64,000 bases of DNA, taken from NCBI GenBank assembly GCA_035461245.1, contig DATHVP010000143.1, forward strand, positions 127,191 to 191,190, in the 5' to 3' direction. This DNA is from SH-MAG3 sp035461245. Its GTDB lineage: Bacteria; Gemmatimonadota; Gemmatimonadetes; Longimicrobiales; RSA9. The position numbers were made by a program, and so were the translations under genes. Numbering within the stretch: the stretch's first letter is position 1; every line of letters starts with the position of its first letter. A model generated the notes under the pieces. That model was not told where the DNA came from and ran no database searches. It worked only from the letters and a program-made list of their open reading frames with translations. Below, one piece after another: positions 9,001-17,692 of the stretch.

Positions 9001-9846
9001 ATGCGGTGGCAGGGCAGACGTCGCAGCGGCAACGTGCAGGACCGGCGGGGCGCGGGCCCGGCGGTAGCGGGCGGCGCCGGCGCTATCATCATCGCGCTGC
9101 TGGCGCTGGTCCTGGGCGTGGACCCGGGCGAACTGATGCAGGGCGGCGGCGGTCCTGCCGGGCCAGCCGGCCCGGCCCAGGAGCCGACGGTCACACCCAC
9201 CGGCGAACTGACCTACGGCGACGACCAGGCGGACTTCGTGGCCGTGGTGCTGGCGGACACGGAGGAGACCTGGCACGAGCTGTTCGCCGACGCCGGGGGG
9301 CAGTACCGGGAGCCTGAGCTCGTGCTATTCACCGATGTGGTGAACTCGGCGTGCGGAATGGCCCAGTCGGCGGTGGGGCCGTTCTACTGCCCGGCGGACC
9401 GCATGGTGTACCTGGACCTGGGGTTCTTCCGGGAGCTGGAACAGCGGTTCGGCGCGTCCGGCGACCTGGCCCGCGCCTACATCATCGCCCATGAGGTGGG
9501 CCACCACGTGCAGACGCTGCTGGGCACGACGGACCAGGTCCGCGCGGCACAGTCGCGGGTGGGCCAGCGGGACGCCAATGCCATCCAGGTGAGCATGGAA
9601 CTCCAGGCGGACTGCTTTGCCGGCGTCTGGGCCCACCACGCGCACACGCAGCGGCAGCTCCTGGAGGCAGGGGACCTTCAGTCCGCCCTCGACGCCGCCG
9701 CCGCCATCGGCGACGACCGGCTCCAGCAGCAGACGCAGGGGCGGGTGGTGCCGGAGTCGTTCACCCACGGGACCTCCGCCCAGCGGATGCAGTGGTTCAC
9801 CACCGGGTTCGAGACCGGCGACCCCGCGGCGTGCAACACGTTCTGA
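9001..9846 (+). CDS. ypfJ: YpfJ/KPN_02809-family neutral zinc metallopeptidase
   Basis: A 281-residue protein starting MRWQGRRRSGNVQDRRG, the typical N terminus of this family (PF04228). One TM helix follows at about residues 22-40 and a Gly/Pro linker leads to the extracytoplasmic peptidase domain. The zinc site HEVGHHVQ is at about residues 164-171, and the downstream ELQADCFAGVWAHHA provides the expected third ligand region. GGAGG lies 6 bp before the ATG. The family is widespread but its substrates are unknown. It is transcribed divergently from tex. Confidence 0.92.
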   Translation: MRWQGRRRSGNVQDRRGAGPAVAGGAGAIIIALLALVLGVDPGELMQGGGGPAGPAGPAQEPTVTPTGELTYGDDQADFVAVVLADTEETWHELFADAGGQYREPELVLFTDVVNSACGMAQSAVGPFYCPADRMVYLDLGFFRELEQRFGASGDLARAYIIAHEVGHHVQTLLGTTDQVRAAQSRVGQRDANAIQVSMELQADCFAGVWAHHAHTQRQLLEAGDLQSALDAAAAIGDDRLQQQTQGRVVPESFTHGTSAQRMQWFTTGFETGDPAACNTF

Positions 9847-9848
9847 CC

Positions 9849-9931
9849 GGGGTGCCAACACTTCCCGTCAGAAGTGCCGACACTTCATGAGGAGGCCAAG
9901 CCTGGCCCGGACTGTTGCACGCATGCAACAG
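9849..9931. promoter_or_regulatory. Operator-like palindromes downstream of ypfJ
   Basis: Two related 16-bp sites lie 22 bp apart. The one at 9871-9886 has arms GAAGTG and CACTTC around CCGA; a less symmetric copy lies at 9849-9864. At 9912-9931 is a perfect palindrome with 8-bp arms CTGTTGCA and TGCAACAG around four bases. They fall between the ypfJ stop and the DUF4382 gene (start 10047) and could be regulator sites or fragments of REP-like repeats. CACTTC..GAAGTG could also fold as a short hairpin at 9859-9876. Confidence 0.4.
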
Positions 9932-10046
9932 CGGCACGATACGTGAAGGGCCGGGGGCGGCCCCTGCCCACCTGCAGCGGGCTGCGGATGTCGTCGCCCG
10001 CCGGGGGGCGACCCGCCTGACATGGACCCGATGAAGGTAGCAGCAC

Positions 10047-10985
10047 ATGCGTAGCACACGTCTGATGGCCGTCCTGCTGGCCGCCGCCGGCACGCTGGCG
10101 GCCTGCGACAGCGACTCCTCACCCAGCGGCGTGAACCAGGGCCGCCTGACCATCCAGCTCACCGACGCGCCGGGGGACCTGGCGGAGGCCTGGGTCCGGA
10201 TCGATGAGATCGTGCTGTTTGAGGCTGGCGCCGGCGAGAATTCCAGCGGCCGCATCGAGCTGAATCCCGACTACGGTGACTATATCAACCTGCTGACGCT
10301 GGCCGGCGGTCAGGTCATGGACCTGGTGGACAGCGCCATCGTGCCGCCGGGCACGTACAACGACCTGCGCTTCATCATCAATGACGCCTACGTACGACTG
10401 AACGATGGCCGCGTCTTCGCCACCAGCGGCGCGACGCTGCCCACGGGCACCACTGCCGACGGTACGCTTCGGTGCCCGAGCTGCGCCCAGAGCGGCTTCA
10501 AGATCAGGTTCCAGAACGGCGACCTGCGCGTCGAGGACAACGCGGTGGTGCTGGTGGACTTCGACGTCGCCCAGAGCTTCGGCCATGAGGCGGGCAAGTC
10601 CGGCCAGTGGATCATGCGCCCCGTGCTCCGGGCGACCACGCAGACCATCCAGCTCGCCAGCATCGCAGGCGGGGTCGCCCTGGCCGACGGCGTGACCGTG
10701 CCGGCGTGCGGCGGTGAGGACGGCTCGCTGGCGCATTTCCAGCCCACCACCATGGCCGGTGATGATACCATCTCCGCATCCATGAACGCCGACGGCACGT
10801 TCCGCTTCTCGCACCTCATGCCGGGGACGTATTCGCTGGGCTACGCGCAGGAAATCACCTTCACCAACGGTGACGTCCTCAGCTTCACCGCCGAGGCGAC
10901 GCCGGGATCGGTGACCGTGGCAGCGGGCGAGAACGCCACCGCCGATTACGAGATCACCGCCGCCGTCTGCGAGACCAGCGGTTAA
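10047..10985 (+). CDS. DUF4382 domain lipoprotein
   Basis: A 312-residue exported lipoprotein. The signal peptide ends in the lipobox LAAC at about residue 20. Residues about 32-175 match DUF4382 (LTIQLTDAPGDLAEAWVRIDEIVLF...), a predicted beta-sandwich found in secreted proteins. A second part, residues about 200-310, resembles a prealbumin/carboxypeptidase-regulatory-like fold (DGTFRFSHLMPGTYSLGYA). A CPSC pair stands near residue 148. It is probably anchored on the cell surface. No enzyme motif is present. Confidence 0.88.
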   Translation: MRSTRLMAVLLAAAGTLAACDSDSSPSGVNQGRLTIQLTDAPGDLAEAWVRIDEIVLFEAGAGENSSGRIELNPDYGDYINLLTLAGGQVMDLVDSAIVPPGTYNDLRFIINDAYVRLNDGRVFATSGATLPTGTTADGTLRCPSCAQSGFKIRFQNGDLRVEDNAVVLVDFDVAQSFGHEAGKSGQWIMRPVLRATTQTIQLASIAGGVALADGVTVPACGGEDGSLAHFQPTTMAGDDTISASMNADGTFRFSHLMPGTYSLGYAQEITFTNGDVLSFTAEATPGSVTVAAGENATADYEITAAVCETSG

Positions 10986-11039
10986 GGAATTCCCCGCTCC
11001 TTAGCCTGCCGGCCGAAGGCCCAGGCATGGCGGCGTTAG

Positions 11040-11071
11040 CCTCTGCCGGTCCCACCGGGGACCGGCAGAGG
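11040..11071. terminator. Bidirectional hairpin between convergent genes
   Basis: A 13-bp perfect GC-rich stem (11040-11052 with 11059-11071, arm CCTCTGCCGGTCC) closes a six-base loop. It lies between the DUF4382 gene and the convergent S9 peptidase. There is no T-run on either side, so it may act as an mRNA 3'-end stabiliser rather than a classic intrinsic terminator. Confidence 0.6.
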
Positions 11072-11076
11072 CGGCC

Positions 11077-13914
11077 TCACCGTCGCCTCATGAGTTCGAT
11101 CTCCCGCTGCCGATCCGCATGCCTCACCCCGTCCGTGATCCACGATGCCGGTTCCTCGCCCTTGAGGTAATGGGCGAACCACTCGCGGATGCGGCGGTGG
11201 TAGTCGAGCTGGTTGGGCCGGCGGGAGAGTGAGTGGTTCTCTCCCTCATAGACCAGCAGCACCATGTCCTTCCCCGCCCTGCGGGCCGCGTTGTACATCT
11301 CGACGCCCTGGTTGAACTCGACGGCGCCGTCCTCATCGCCGAAGGCCATGAGCAGCGGCGTGTTCATGTTCCGGATGTGGAAGACGGGCGAGTTGCGGGT
11401 GTACGCGTCCAGGTCCTCCCAGAACGGGACCTCCATGCGGCCCTGGCTGATCTCGAAGATGCGGGCGTCGGTGCCCCCGGAGTTCCAGTAGATGGACAGG
11501 TACATGGAGATGAGGTTGGTCAGCGGCGCGCCAGCGACGGCGGCGGCGAACATGTCCGTCTGCGTGACGGTGAACGCAGTCTGGTAGCCGCCCCACGAGT
11601 GGCCGATGAGGCCGACGCGGTGGGGCTCCACCATGCCCATCTCCAGCACGCGCTCGACAGCGGGGACGAGGGCCTCGACGGCGGACAGCCCCGGGTCCCG
11701 GCCGCGGTAGACGATGTCGGGGCGCAGCACGAAGTAGCCGTCCTGCGTCCAGACGGTGGGGTTGTAGGCCGATGTCTCGCTGGGCACCACGTAGTTGTGG
11801 ATCTGGTTGGAGACGGTCTCGTAGTAGTAGACGACCATGGGGTACTGGCGCCCGGGCTCCCAGTTGGCCGGGTAGTGCAGTGCCGCCTGGAGCTCCTGGC
11901 CGCTGGCGTTACGGAAGTCCACGAGTTCGGAGCGGCCCCAGGCGTAGTCCCGCTGGAACGGGTTGGTGTTGGTGACGCGCACGGCGTCCGCCAGGCGCGG
12001 CCCGCCCACGAACCAGTTGGGCGACTCGTCGAAGGCCTCAGCGCGGTAGTAGTAGACCTCCGCGTCGGTGGCCTTGCCCAGCCGGCTCAGATTGCGGTCC
12101 TCCAGCACCAGTGTCTCGGCCCTGCCGCCGGGCAGCACGCGGCCGAATCCGAACTGCTTGGTCCGCTCGCCGTAGAGCGTGGTGTAGAACGGCTGCGAGA
12201 GGTCCACGTGCCGGTCATCGGGCGTGAGCCACATGCGACGGTGGCGCAGCCGGTCACCGGCGCCGCTGGTCAGGTTCCGGGCACCGCTGCCATCGGCCTG
12301 CACGGCCCATATGTCGTAGCGGTCGTAGAGCAGCACGACCTGGTCGTCGGCGCTCCACCCGCCGGTGCCGTAGGGCGGCTTCTCCTGGATGGTGAGGTCG
12401 TTCTCGAGGTTGATGAACGACGTCGCAACCCCCTCGGTCAGGTTGCGCTGCTGCCCCGTCCGCGTGTCGTGGCTCCAGTAGTGGCCGTCGCGGACGAAGA
12501 GGAGGTAGCGGCCGGACGGGGACGGACCGTACTGGTGCTGCACCCGTTCCGCCGCCCGTGTGCGCTCGCCGGTCATGATGTCGAGGGCGTGGATGTCCCG
12601 GTAGACGGGGCCGAACATGCGCTCGGCGTCGTACGGCCGGCCGTCCAGCAGCACGGCCGTGCGGCCGTCGGACAGCGTCACGTCCTCGCGCAGGTCCCGG
12701 GCGAGCTGGACGAAGCGGTCGTCATCCAGGTGCCATGCCGAGAGCATGTTCCGGTTCTGCTCCAGGTTGGCGCGCACGCGCTGCTCCGGGATGATGTCCA
12801 CGTCCGCGGCGTGCCAGACTTCGACGCCGGCAGGCGCTGTGTCGCGGCTGGCCACCCGGGGCCGGTCGCCGTTGGCGGCGCTGTCGGCCGTGGCGCCGTC
12901 ACCGGCCGCGCTGTCACCCGCGGCGACGGTGCGGCCCGGCCGCGGGGGCTTCGGCGTCCACTCGCGGATGCCGAGGAAGACGGTGGCGCCGTCGTCGCTG
13001 AAGCGCAGGGCGCGGGCGTCCACGACGCGGTGTCCTGCGGGGAACCCGGCGCGGGTGGCCGGATCCAGCGTCGCGTGCCGCGTCCGGTTCCCGGCCACGC
13101 CGCGCCAGACGTGCACCAGGTGGTTGGGCTCCTCCCAGGCCGAGTCCGCGCGCACCTGGAACACGGCCAGGTCGTCGGACTCGGGCCGCCACGTGAGGCC
13201 CGTGAACTCGGCGGTGTCGGAGAGGAGCGTGCGCACGACGCCCGTCCCGGCGTCGTAGAGACGGACGCCGTTGCCGGCCCGGTTCTCCGCGTGGATCACC
13301 ATGGCCAGCAGCGCGCCGTTACCCTGCCGCAGGGAACCGTTGTCCTGCCACGCATGCGCGGCGACGTTGCCGAAGTTGACGTCCGTGCCATCGTCCAGCG
13401 AGCGCACGATGACGTCCACGCCGCCGTTGCTGCGCCCTGTCGGCGCGTAGCCCCGGAGCGTGATGAAGCGGCTGTCCCCGCTGAACGCGAAGCTGGCGAC
13501 GTTGTCCACCACCGTCACCGCGCCGGTACGCAGGTTCACGAGCCCCACCTTCGCCCGCTGCGGTGATGAGCCGGCGCGCTCACGCTCCGCCCGGGACGGG
13601 CTCACGCTGTACGCCAGCCACTGGCCGTCGGGCGAGAAGGCCGGCCGCCCGCCGTTCTGCACGACGACCTCGTCATCACGGTCAACCCGGCGGTAGCGGA
13701 GGTCCTCGTCCAGGTCCACGCGGTTGACGACGTACGCGATCCAGCGTCCGTCGGGCGAAATCTCCGTGGCGCCGAGGCTCTCCCACTTCGCGTAGTCGGC
13801 GGGCGTGAGGGTGGGCAGCTGCGCGGCGGCGGGCTGCGCGCCGGCCACGGCGAGGGCGGTGAGGACGAGGAAGCGCCAGGCGAACATGCCTGCGCGTGGT
13901 CGTGCGGCGACCAT
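11077..13914 (-). CDS. Secreted S9 family prolyl oligopeptidase-type peptidase
   Basis: A 945-residue protein with a Sec signal peptide (VLTALAVAGAQPAAAQ). An N-terminal beta-propeller-like region of about 650 residues with repeated SPDG/SPSG motifs precedes a C-terminal alpha/beta-hydrolase domain. The catalytic triad is visible: Ser in GLIGHSWGGYQTAF (about residue 772), Asp in FGDEDGAVEF (about 860) and His in EGENHSLSRR (about 892). The family cleaves peptides, often after proline or with dipeptidyl-peptidase specificity, in the periplasm or outside. Large secreted S9 peptidases are typical of Gemmatimonadota and Bacteroidota. A low-complexity insert (GDSAAGDGATADSAANGD) is near residue 330. 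It converges on the DUF4382 gene. Confidence 0.93.
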   Translation of the reverse strand: MVAARPRAGMFAWRFLVLTALAVAGAQPAAAQLPTLTPADYAKWESLGATEISPDGRWIAYVVNRVDLDEDLRYRRVDRDDEVVVQNGGRPAFSPDGQWLAYSVSPSRAERERAGSSPQRAKVGLVNLRTGAVTVVDNVASFAFSGDSRFITLRGYAPTGRSNGGVDVIVRSLDDGTDVNFGNVAAHAWQDNGSLRQGNGALLAMVIHAENRAGNGVRLYDAGTGVVRTLLSDTAEFTGLTWRPESDDLAVFQVRADSAWEEPNHLVHVWRGVAGNRTRHATLDPATRAGFPAGHRVVDARALRFSDDGATVFLGIREWTPKPPRPGRTVAAGDSAAGDGATADSAANGDRPRVASRDTAPAGVEVWHAADVDIIPEQRVRANLEQNRNMLSAWHLDDDRFVQLARDLREDVTLSDGRTAVLLDGRPYDAERMFGPVYRDIHALDIMTGERTRAAERVQHQYGPSPSGRYLLFVRDGHYWSHDTRTGQQRNLTEGVATSFINLENDLTIQEKPPYGTGGWSADDQVVLLYDRYDIWAVQADGSGARNLTSGAGDRLRHRRMWLTPDDRHVDLSQPFYTTLYGERTKQFGFGRVLPGGRAETLVLEDRNLSRLGKATDAEVYYYRAEAFDESPNWFVGGPRLADAVRVTNTNPFQRDYAWGRSELVDFRNASGQELQAALHYPANWEPGRQYPMVVYYYETVSNQIHNYVVPSETSAYNPTVWTQDGYFVLRPDIVYRGRDPGLSAVEALVPAVERVLEMGMVEPHRVGLIGHSWGGYQTAFTVTQTDMFAAAVAGAPLTNLISMYLSIYWNSGGTDARIFEISQGRMEVPFWEDLDAYTRNSPVFHIRNMNTPLLMAFGDEDGAVEFNQGVEMYNAARRAGKDMVLLVYEGENHSLSRRPNQLDYHRRIREWFAHYLKGEEPASWITDGVRHADRQREIELMRRR

Positions 13915-14091
13915 CGGGACCTCCGGAGCTGTAACAGGAACGGGTGGCGGCCGGGCTGGCGGGCCGGGCCGCCGGCCCGCGCGCGGCGGGCCATCCTATC
14001 AGGATAACGCAGCCAGCCGGTGAATGCACCTGTCCGACGCGCCGTACGCCGCGCCGGCATGCACCTTCGTTGGGACCCCGGTTACCGTCCC

Positions 14092-15378
14092 CTACCGCGC
14101 GATGTCCCGGAACTCCACCTGCGTGCCCTGCGCCACCCGCTCCGCCAGGAACTCGACGTCCCAGTTGGTGAGCCGGACGCAGCCGTTGGAGACGGCGTAC
14201 CCGATGGTCTCGGGGGCGGCGGTGCCGTGGATGCCGTAATGCGGCCGGGACAGCGCCATCCAGACGGTGCCCACGGCGTTGTTGGGGCCGGCGGGCAGGA
14301 TGGCGTCGGGCTCGTCATCGTCCACACCGTGGAGCAGGTCCGGCTGGTAGTGCCACTCCGGGTCGTGGGCGATACCGGTGATGTGGTACTCGCCCTCCGG
14401 CGAGGGTGAGTACGCGGCACCCAGTGTCGCCGGGAAGTGGTAGAGCAGGCGGCCGTCGCCATCCAGCGCGTGCAGGTAGCGCCCGCCGTCGGAGATGACG
14501 ATGCGAGCGACGTCGCCGGCAGCGCCCTGCGGTGCCATCCTGTCGCCGACGTTGGGCACGTTCAGGGTGGCACCGGCCTGGAGGGCGTTCAGGTCCGTGT
14601 CCGGGTTGAGCTGCTCCAGCAGCGCCTCGGACGTATGGAACCGCTCCGCCAGCTTCTCCGCCAGCGACTCGTAGCACTGGCAGTCCAGGTCCCGGCGGTC
14701 GTACCACTCCTCGGGCAGGTCCACGAACGGGCCGGCGACGTCGTCCTCCGTCAGCCGGTGCGTGCGCACGATCTGCTGCGGCTCACCCGATAGCTGCGCC
14801 AGCCGGTGCCACGTCGTCTCGTCCACCTCGCCCGTAGGCTCAAGCCCCTCCCGCCGCTGGAGCCAGTACACCGCCTTTTCCGTGTTCGCGCCCCAGTAGC
14901 CGTCAATGATGCCCGGCGAGAACGCCGCCCGGTCCAGCAGCACCTGCACCCGCAGCACGCCGGGCCCCTCGGCGTCGTCGCCGCCCACGGGCAGCGCGAT
15001 GGCGCCGCTGTTCGCCGTCTGCATGCTGATGGCGTCCCAGCTCTGGGGCGGGCCCACGGGTCGGGGCCGGGGCCGTGATGCCGCGGTGCCCTGGCCGGAC
15101 TCGGCTGCCGCTGCGCTCGAGGAGCCGGGCGCAGCCGCGGAGTCCGCTCCCGCACGCTGCTGACTGCCCACGACGTTGCCCTCCACCCACTCGCGCCAGC
15201 CCCGGTCCACCCGGCCGGCTTCCAGCTCCTCGGCAGTGAGCCAGTCCCGGTCGCCAGCGTGCGCGGTGGCGATGCGGCCGTCCTGTGCCGCCAGTGACGT
15301 GTCCGGGCCGTCACCGCCGCATGCGGTGGCGCCCGGAAGCAGAAATGCGACAAGTGCGACGATCCGAGTTGCAGTCAT
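14092..15378 (-). CDS. L,D-transpeptidase (YkuD) with peptidoglycan-binding and LysM domains
   Basis: A 428-residue lipoprotein-like enzyme: the signal region ends in GATAC at about residue 20, followed by an Ala/Ser-rich linker. A peptidoglycan-binding domain lies at about residues 140-195 (LDRAAFSPGIIDGYWGANTEKAV). A LysM-like segment is near 225-270 (ERFHTSEALLEQLNPD). The YkuD catalytic domain follows at about 285-425. The active-site pattern HYGIHGTAAP...SNGCVRL is intact, with the nucleophile Cys at about 399. Such enzymes make 3-3 peptidoglycan cross-links or attach proteins to the wall. An AGGGA ribosome binding site 4-5 bp before the ATG supports the start. It is divergent from the TlpA gene. 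Confidence 0.92.
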   Translation of the reverse strand: MTATRIVALVAFLLPGATACGGDGPDTSLAAQDGRIATAHAGDRDWLTAEELEAGRVDRGWREWVEGNVVGSQQRAGADSAAAPGSSSAAAAESGQGTAASRPRPRPVGPPQSWDAISMQTANSGAIALPVGGDDAEGPGVLRVQVLLDRAAFSPGIIDGYWGANTEKAVYWLQRREGLEPTGEVDETTWHRLAQLSGEPQQIVRTHRLTEDDVAGPFVDLPEEWYDRRDLDCQCYESLAEKLAERFHTSEALLEQLNPDTDLNALQAGATLNVPNVGDRMAPQGAAGDVARIVISDGGRYLHALDGDGRLLYHFPATLGAAYSPSPEGEYHITGIAHDPEWHYQPDLLHGVDDDEPDAILPAGPNNAVGTVWMALSRPHYGIHGTAAPETIGYAVSNGCVRLTNWDVEFLAERVAQGTQVEFRDIAR

Positions 15379-15536
15379 GATCCCTGTCCCGTGAGCATTG
15401 ATGCGCCCCATGGGGCAATCACCGTGCCCTGCACCGCCGTGGGCCACGCCATGCGCCGTACTTGCACCGTTTTCCGGGGGCCTTGTAGGGGATCGCCCGC
15501 TTGTACCGCATGGCGCTTCCTTCGATATTGCCGGCC

Positions 15537-16124
15537 ATGAGTGATGCACGGAGCTGGTGGCAGCGGATCCGCTCGGAAGAGGCACGTCCGGTGCGACGTC
15601 GGTTCATGATCGTCGTGGACGTGATCCTGTTCGTCGCGGTGGGCACACTGCTGGTGCAACGAGCGCTGCCGCAGGCCGCCGCGGCGTTCAACCTGGGCAG
15701 CGGCGACGAGCCGGCGCCGGCGTTCGCGCTGCGCTCGCTGGATGGCGATGTCGTCTCCCTCGACGATTATCGTGGCCAGGTGGTACTGGTGAATTTCTGG
15801 GCGTCGTGGTGTCCGCCGTGCCGGGTGGAAATGCCGGGCTTCGAGCGCGTCTACCGCCAGCGACGCGACGAGGGCTTCGTCATCCTGGGCATCGCCACGG
15901 ACACGCACGCCGAGGGGGCCATCCGCGAGTTCATCGCCGAGCACGACATCACGTACCCCATCCTGCTGGCGGACCGCGCCGTGATCCAGGAGTACGGCGG
16001 GATCCGCGCACTGCCCGAGTCGTTCCTCGTGGACCGGGACGGCCGCATTCGCCACCGCGTCATCGGCTATTTCGCCGAGCCCGCGCTGCGCTCGGCCGTC
16101 AGCCGCATGCTTGCCGCCCCATGA
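15537..16124 (+). CDS. TlpA-family membrane-anchored thioredoxin
   Basis: A 195-residue protein with an N-terminal basic stretch and one TM helix (about residues 25-42), then an AhpC/TSA-Redoxin-type thioredoxin fold. The redox motif WASWCPPCRVEMP is at about residues 88-100 and the cis-Pro region is LPESFLVD near 165. Such proteins keep periplasmic or cytochrome-c-assembly thiols reduced. ATG at 15537 is preferred, because an upstream ATG at 15501 would add 12 uncharacteristic residues. The stop overlaps the acetate kinase start by 4 bp (ATGA), an unusual partner for a thiol-disulfide protein. Confidence 0.88.
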   Translation: MSDARSWWQRIRSEEARPVRRRFMIVVDVILFVAVGTLLVQRALPQAAAAFNLGSGDEPAPAFALRSLDGDVVSLDDYRGQVVLVNFWASWCPPCRVEMPGFERVYRQRRDEGFVILGIATDTHAEGAIREFIAEHDITYPILLADRAVIQEYGGIRALPESFLVDRDGRIRHRVIGYFAEPALRSAVSRMLAAP

Positions 16125-17365
16125 ATGTACTCGTACTGAACGCCGGCTCGTCGTCGCTCAAGTTCCAGCTCGTGCGCACGGACCAGGAGCGCATCACCGC
16201 GGACAGCGACATCCGCCTGGCCCGTGGCATCATTGACCGCATCGGCGGCGAGGCGCTCATCACATTGCAGGTGGAGGGCGGGCCGCCGCGGAAGAACGCG
16301 GCGCCGGTGCGGGACCACCGCGCCGCCGTGGAGATGGCGCTGCGGCTGGTGGCCGAGGATACGGGCATTGACGGGATCACCGGCTACCGTGACATCGACG
16401 CCGTCGGCCATCGCGTGGTGCACGGCGGCGAACGCTTCTCCCGGTCCGTGCTCATTGACGGCGGGGTCATGCAGCAGATCGAGGACACGATTGACCTGGC
16501 GCCGCTCCACAACCCGCACAACCTGAAGGGGATCCGCGCCGTGCGCGACGTGCTGGGCGCCGATGTGCCGCAGGCGGCCGTCTTCGATACGGCGTTCCAC
16601 CACACGCTGCCGGACCACGCGTACCTCTACGCCATCCCGTACTCCCTGTACCGGCGGCACCGCGTGCGACGCTACGGGTTCCACGGCACGTCACACCGCT
16701 ACGTCGCGTACCGCTATCGCCGGCTGACGGGCACGGCCCGCGACGACACGCGCCTCATCACGCTGCACCTGGGCAACGGCTGCTCGGCGTGCGCCATCCG
16801 CGGCGGCGACTCGCAGGACACGTCCATGGGCTTCACGCCGCTGGAGGGCCTGGTCATGGGCACGCGCTCCGGTGACCTGGACCCGGCCATCCTCGACTAC
16901 GTGGCCGGCAAGGAGGGCATGAGCCTGCCCGAGCTGGAGGGGCTGCTCAACAAGCAGTCGGGCCTGCTGGGCATCAGCGGGCTCACGTCCGACATGCGGG
17001 ACCTGCTGGCGGAAGCCGACGAGCACGACGACCGCCGCGCCCGCCTCGCCGTGGAGATCTTCTGCTACCGCGTCCGCAAGTACATCGGCGCCTACCTCGC
17101 CGCCATCGGCGGCGCGGACGCCGTGGTGTTCACCGGCGGCATCGGCGAGAACTCGGCCCTGGTCCGGGAACGCATTGCCGCCGGGCTGGAGTGGATGGGG
17201 ATGCACGTGGATCCGGCAGCGAACACGTCGCACACCGGCGGCGTGGAAGGCCGCATCAGCACCGACGAGTCCCGGCTCCACGCCTGGGTCATCCCCACCG
17301 ACGAGGAACTGCTCATCGCCCGGGACACGGTCCGGCTGGTGCTGGGGCTGGAGCCGCGCTACTGA
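16121..17365 (+). CDS. ackA: Acetate kinase
   Basis: A 414-residue full-length acetate kinase. It begins with the canonical MNVLVLNAGSSSLKFQLV and carries FDTAFHHTLPDHAYLYAIPY, the second family signature GFHGTSHRYVAYR (about residues 185-197), and the phosphate-binding LHLGNGCSACAI and FTGGIGENSALVRE. It converts acetyl phosphate and ADP to acetate and ATP in the cytoplasm. No phosphotransacetylase gene is adjacent. The start overlaps the TlpA stop (ATGA), so expression is translationally coupled. The gene is followed after 8 bp by an inverted-repeat element. Confidence 0.96.
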   Translation: MNVLVLNAGSSSLKFQLVRTDQERITADSDIRLARGIIDRIGGEALITLQVEGGPPRKNAAPVRDHRAAVEMALRLVAEDTGIDGITGYRDIDAVGHRVVHGGERFSRSVLIDGGVMQQIEDTIDLAPLHNPHNLKGIRAVRDVLGADVPQAAVFDTAFHHTLPDHAYLYAIPYSLYRRHRVRRYGFHGTSHRYVAYRYRRLTGTARDDTRLITLHLGNGCSACAIRGGDSQDTSMGFTPLEGLVMGTRSGDLDPAILDYVAGKEGMSLPELEGLLNKQSGLLGISGLTSDMRDLLAEADEHDDRRARLAVEIFCYRVRKYIGAYLAAIGGADAVVFTGGIGENSALVRERIAAGLEWMGMHVDPAANTSHTGGVEGRISTDESRLHAWVIPTDEELLIARDTVRLVLGLEPRY

Positions 17366-17373
17366 CCCGGGCG

Positions 17374-17581
17374 GGACCTGTTTACCGTTTTGCGTTATCC
17401 GGCGCCCGGGGGCAACCGGCCGTGGCCAGGAGCGGCCGCGCCAGTGGCCAAGGTGTTGCCATTGGCCACGTTTCGAATGGCGCCCGTCAGCGGCCCCGCC
17501 CTCCCTTGCTGCGCGGCCGCGGCGCCGTCATGGCAGCATAGGTCAGAACACCACCGCTAACGCAAAACGGTAAACAGGTCC
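17374..17581. repeat. 208-bp element with 24-bp terminal inverted repeats, copy 1
   Basis: The ends are perfect 24-bp inverted repeats (17374-17397 and 17558-17581; outer part GGACCTGTTTACCG). The core has no gene. A second element with the same ends lies at 22984-23192. The cores are strongly diverged but align at matching offsets, for example GGCCAAGGTGTTGCC here with GGCAAGCTGTTGTCC there, and the last 23 bases before the right repeat share about 17 positions. No target-site duplication is visible. It is probably a MITE-like or large REP-like repeat, and its ends could also form a transcript-ending hairpin after ackA. The stretch 17366-17692 otherwise holds nothing recognisable. Confidence 0.85.
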
Positions 17582-17692
17582 GCGCCCTCCGCCCCCGCTG
17601 CTAACACGGCGCCAGGCATCGGCGTCTACTACTGGAAGCCGGTTCCGCGTTCCGCTATCGTCCGGCAGCAACCACGTTCACCAGGGGCCACG

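Noticed and set aside
17374..17581. Integron attC site
   Set aside because: The ends lack the RYYYAAC/GTTRRRY core sites, and the length exceeds the usual attC range. No integrase or cassette array is nearby.
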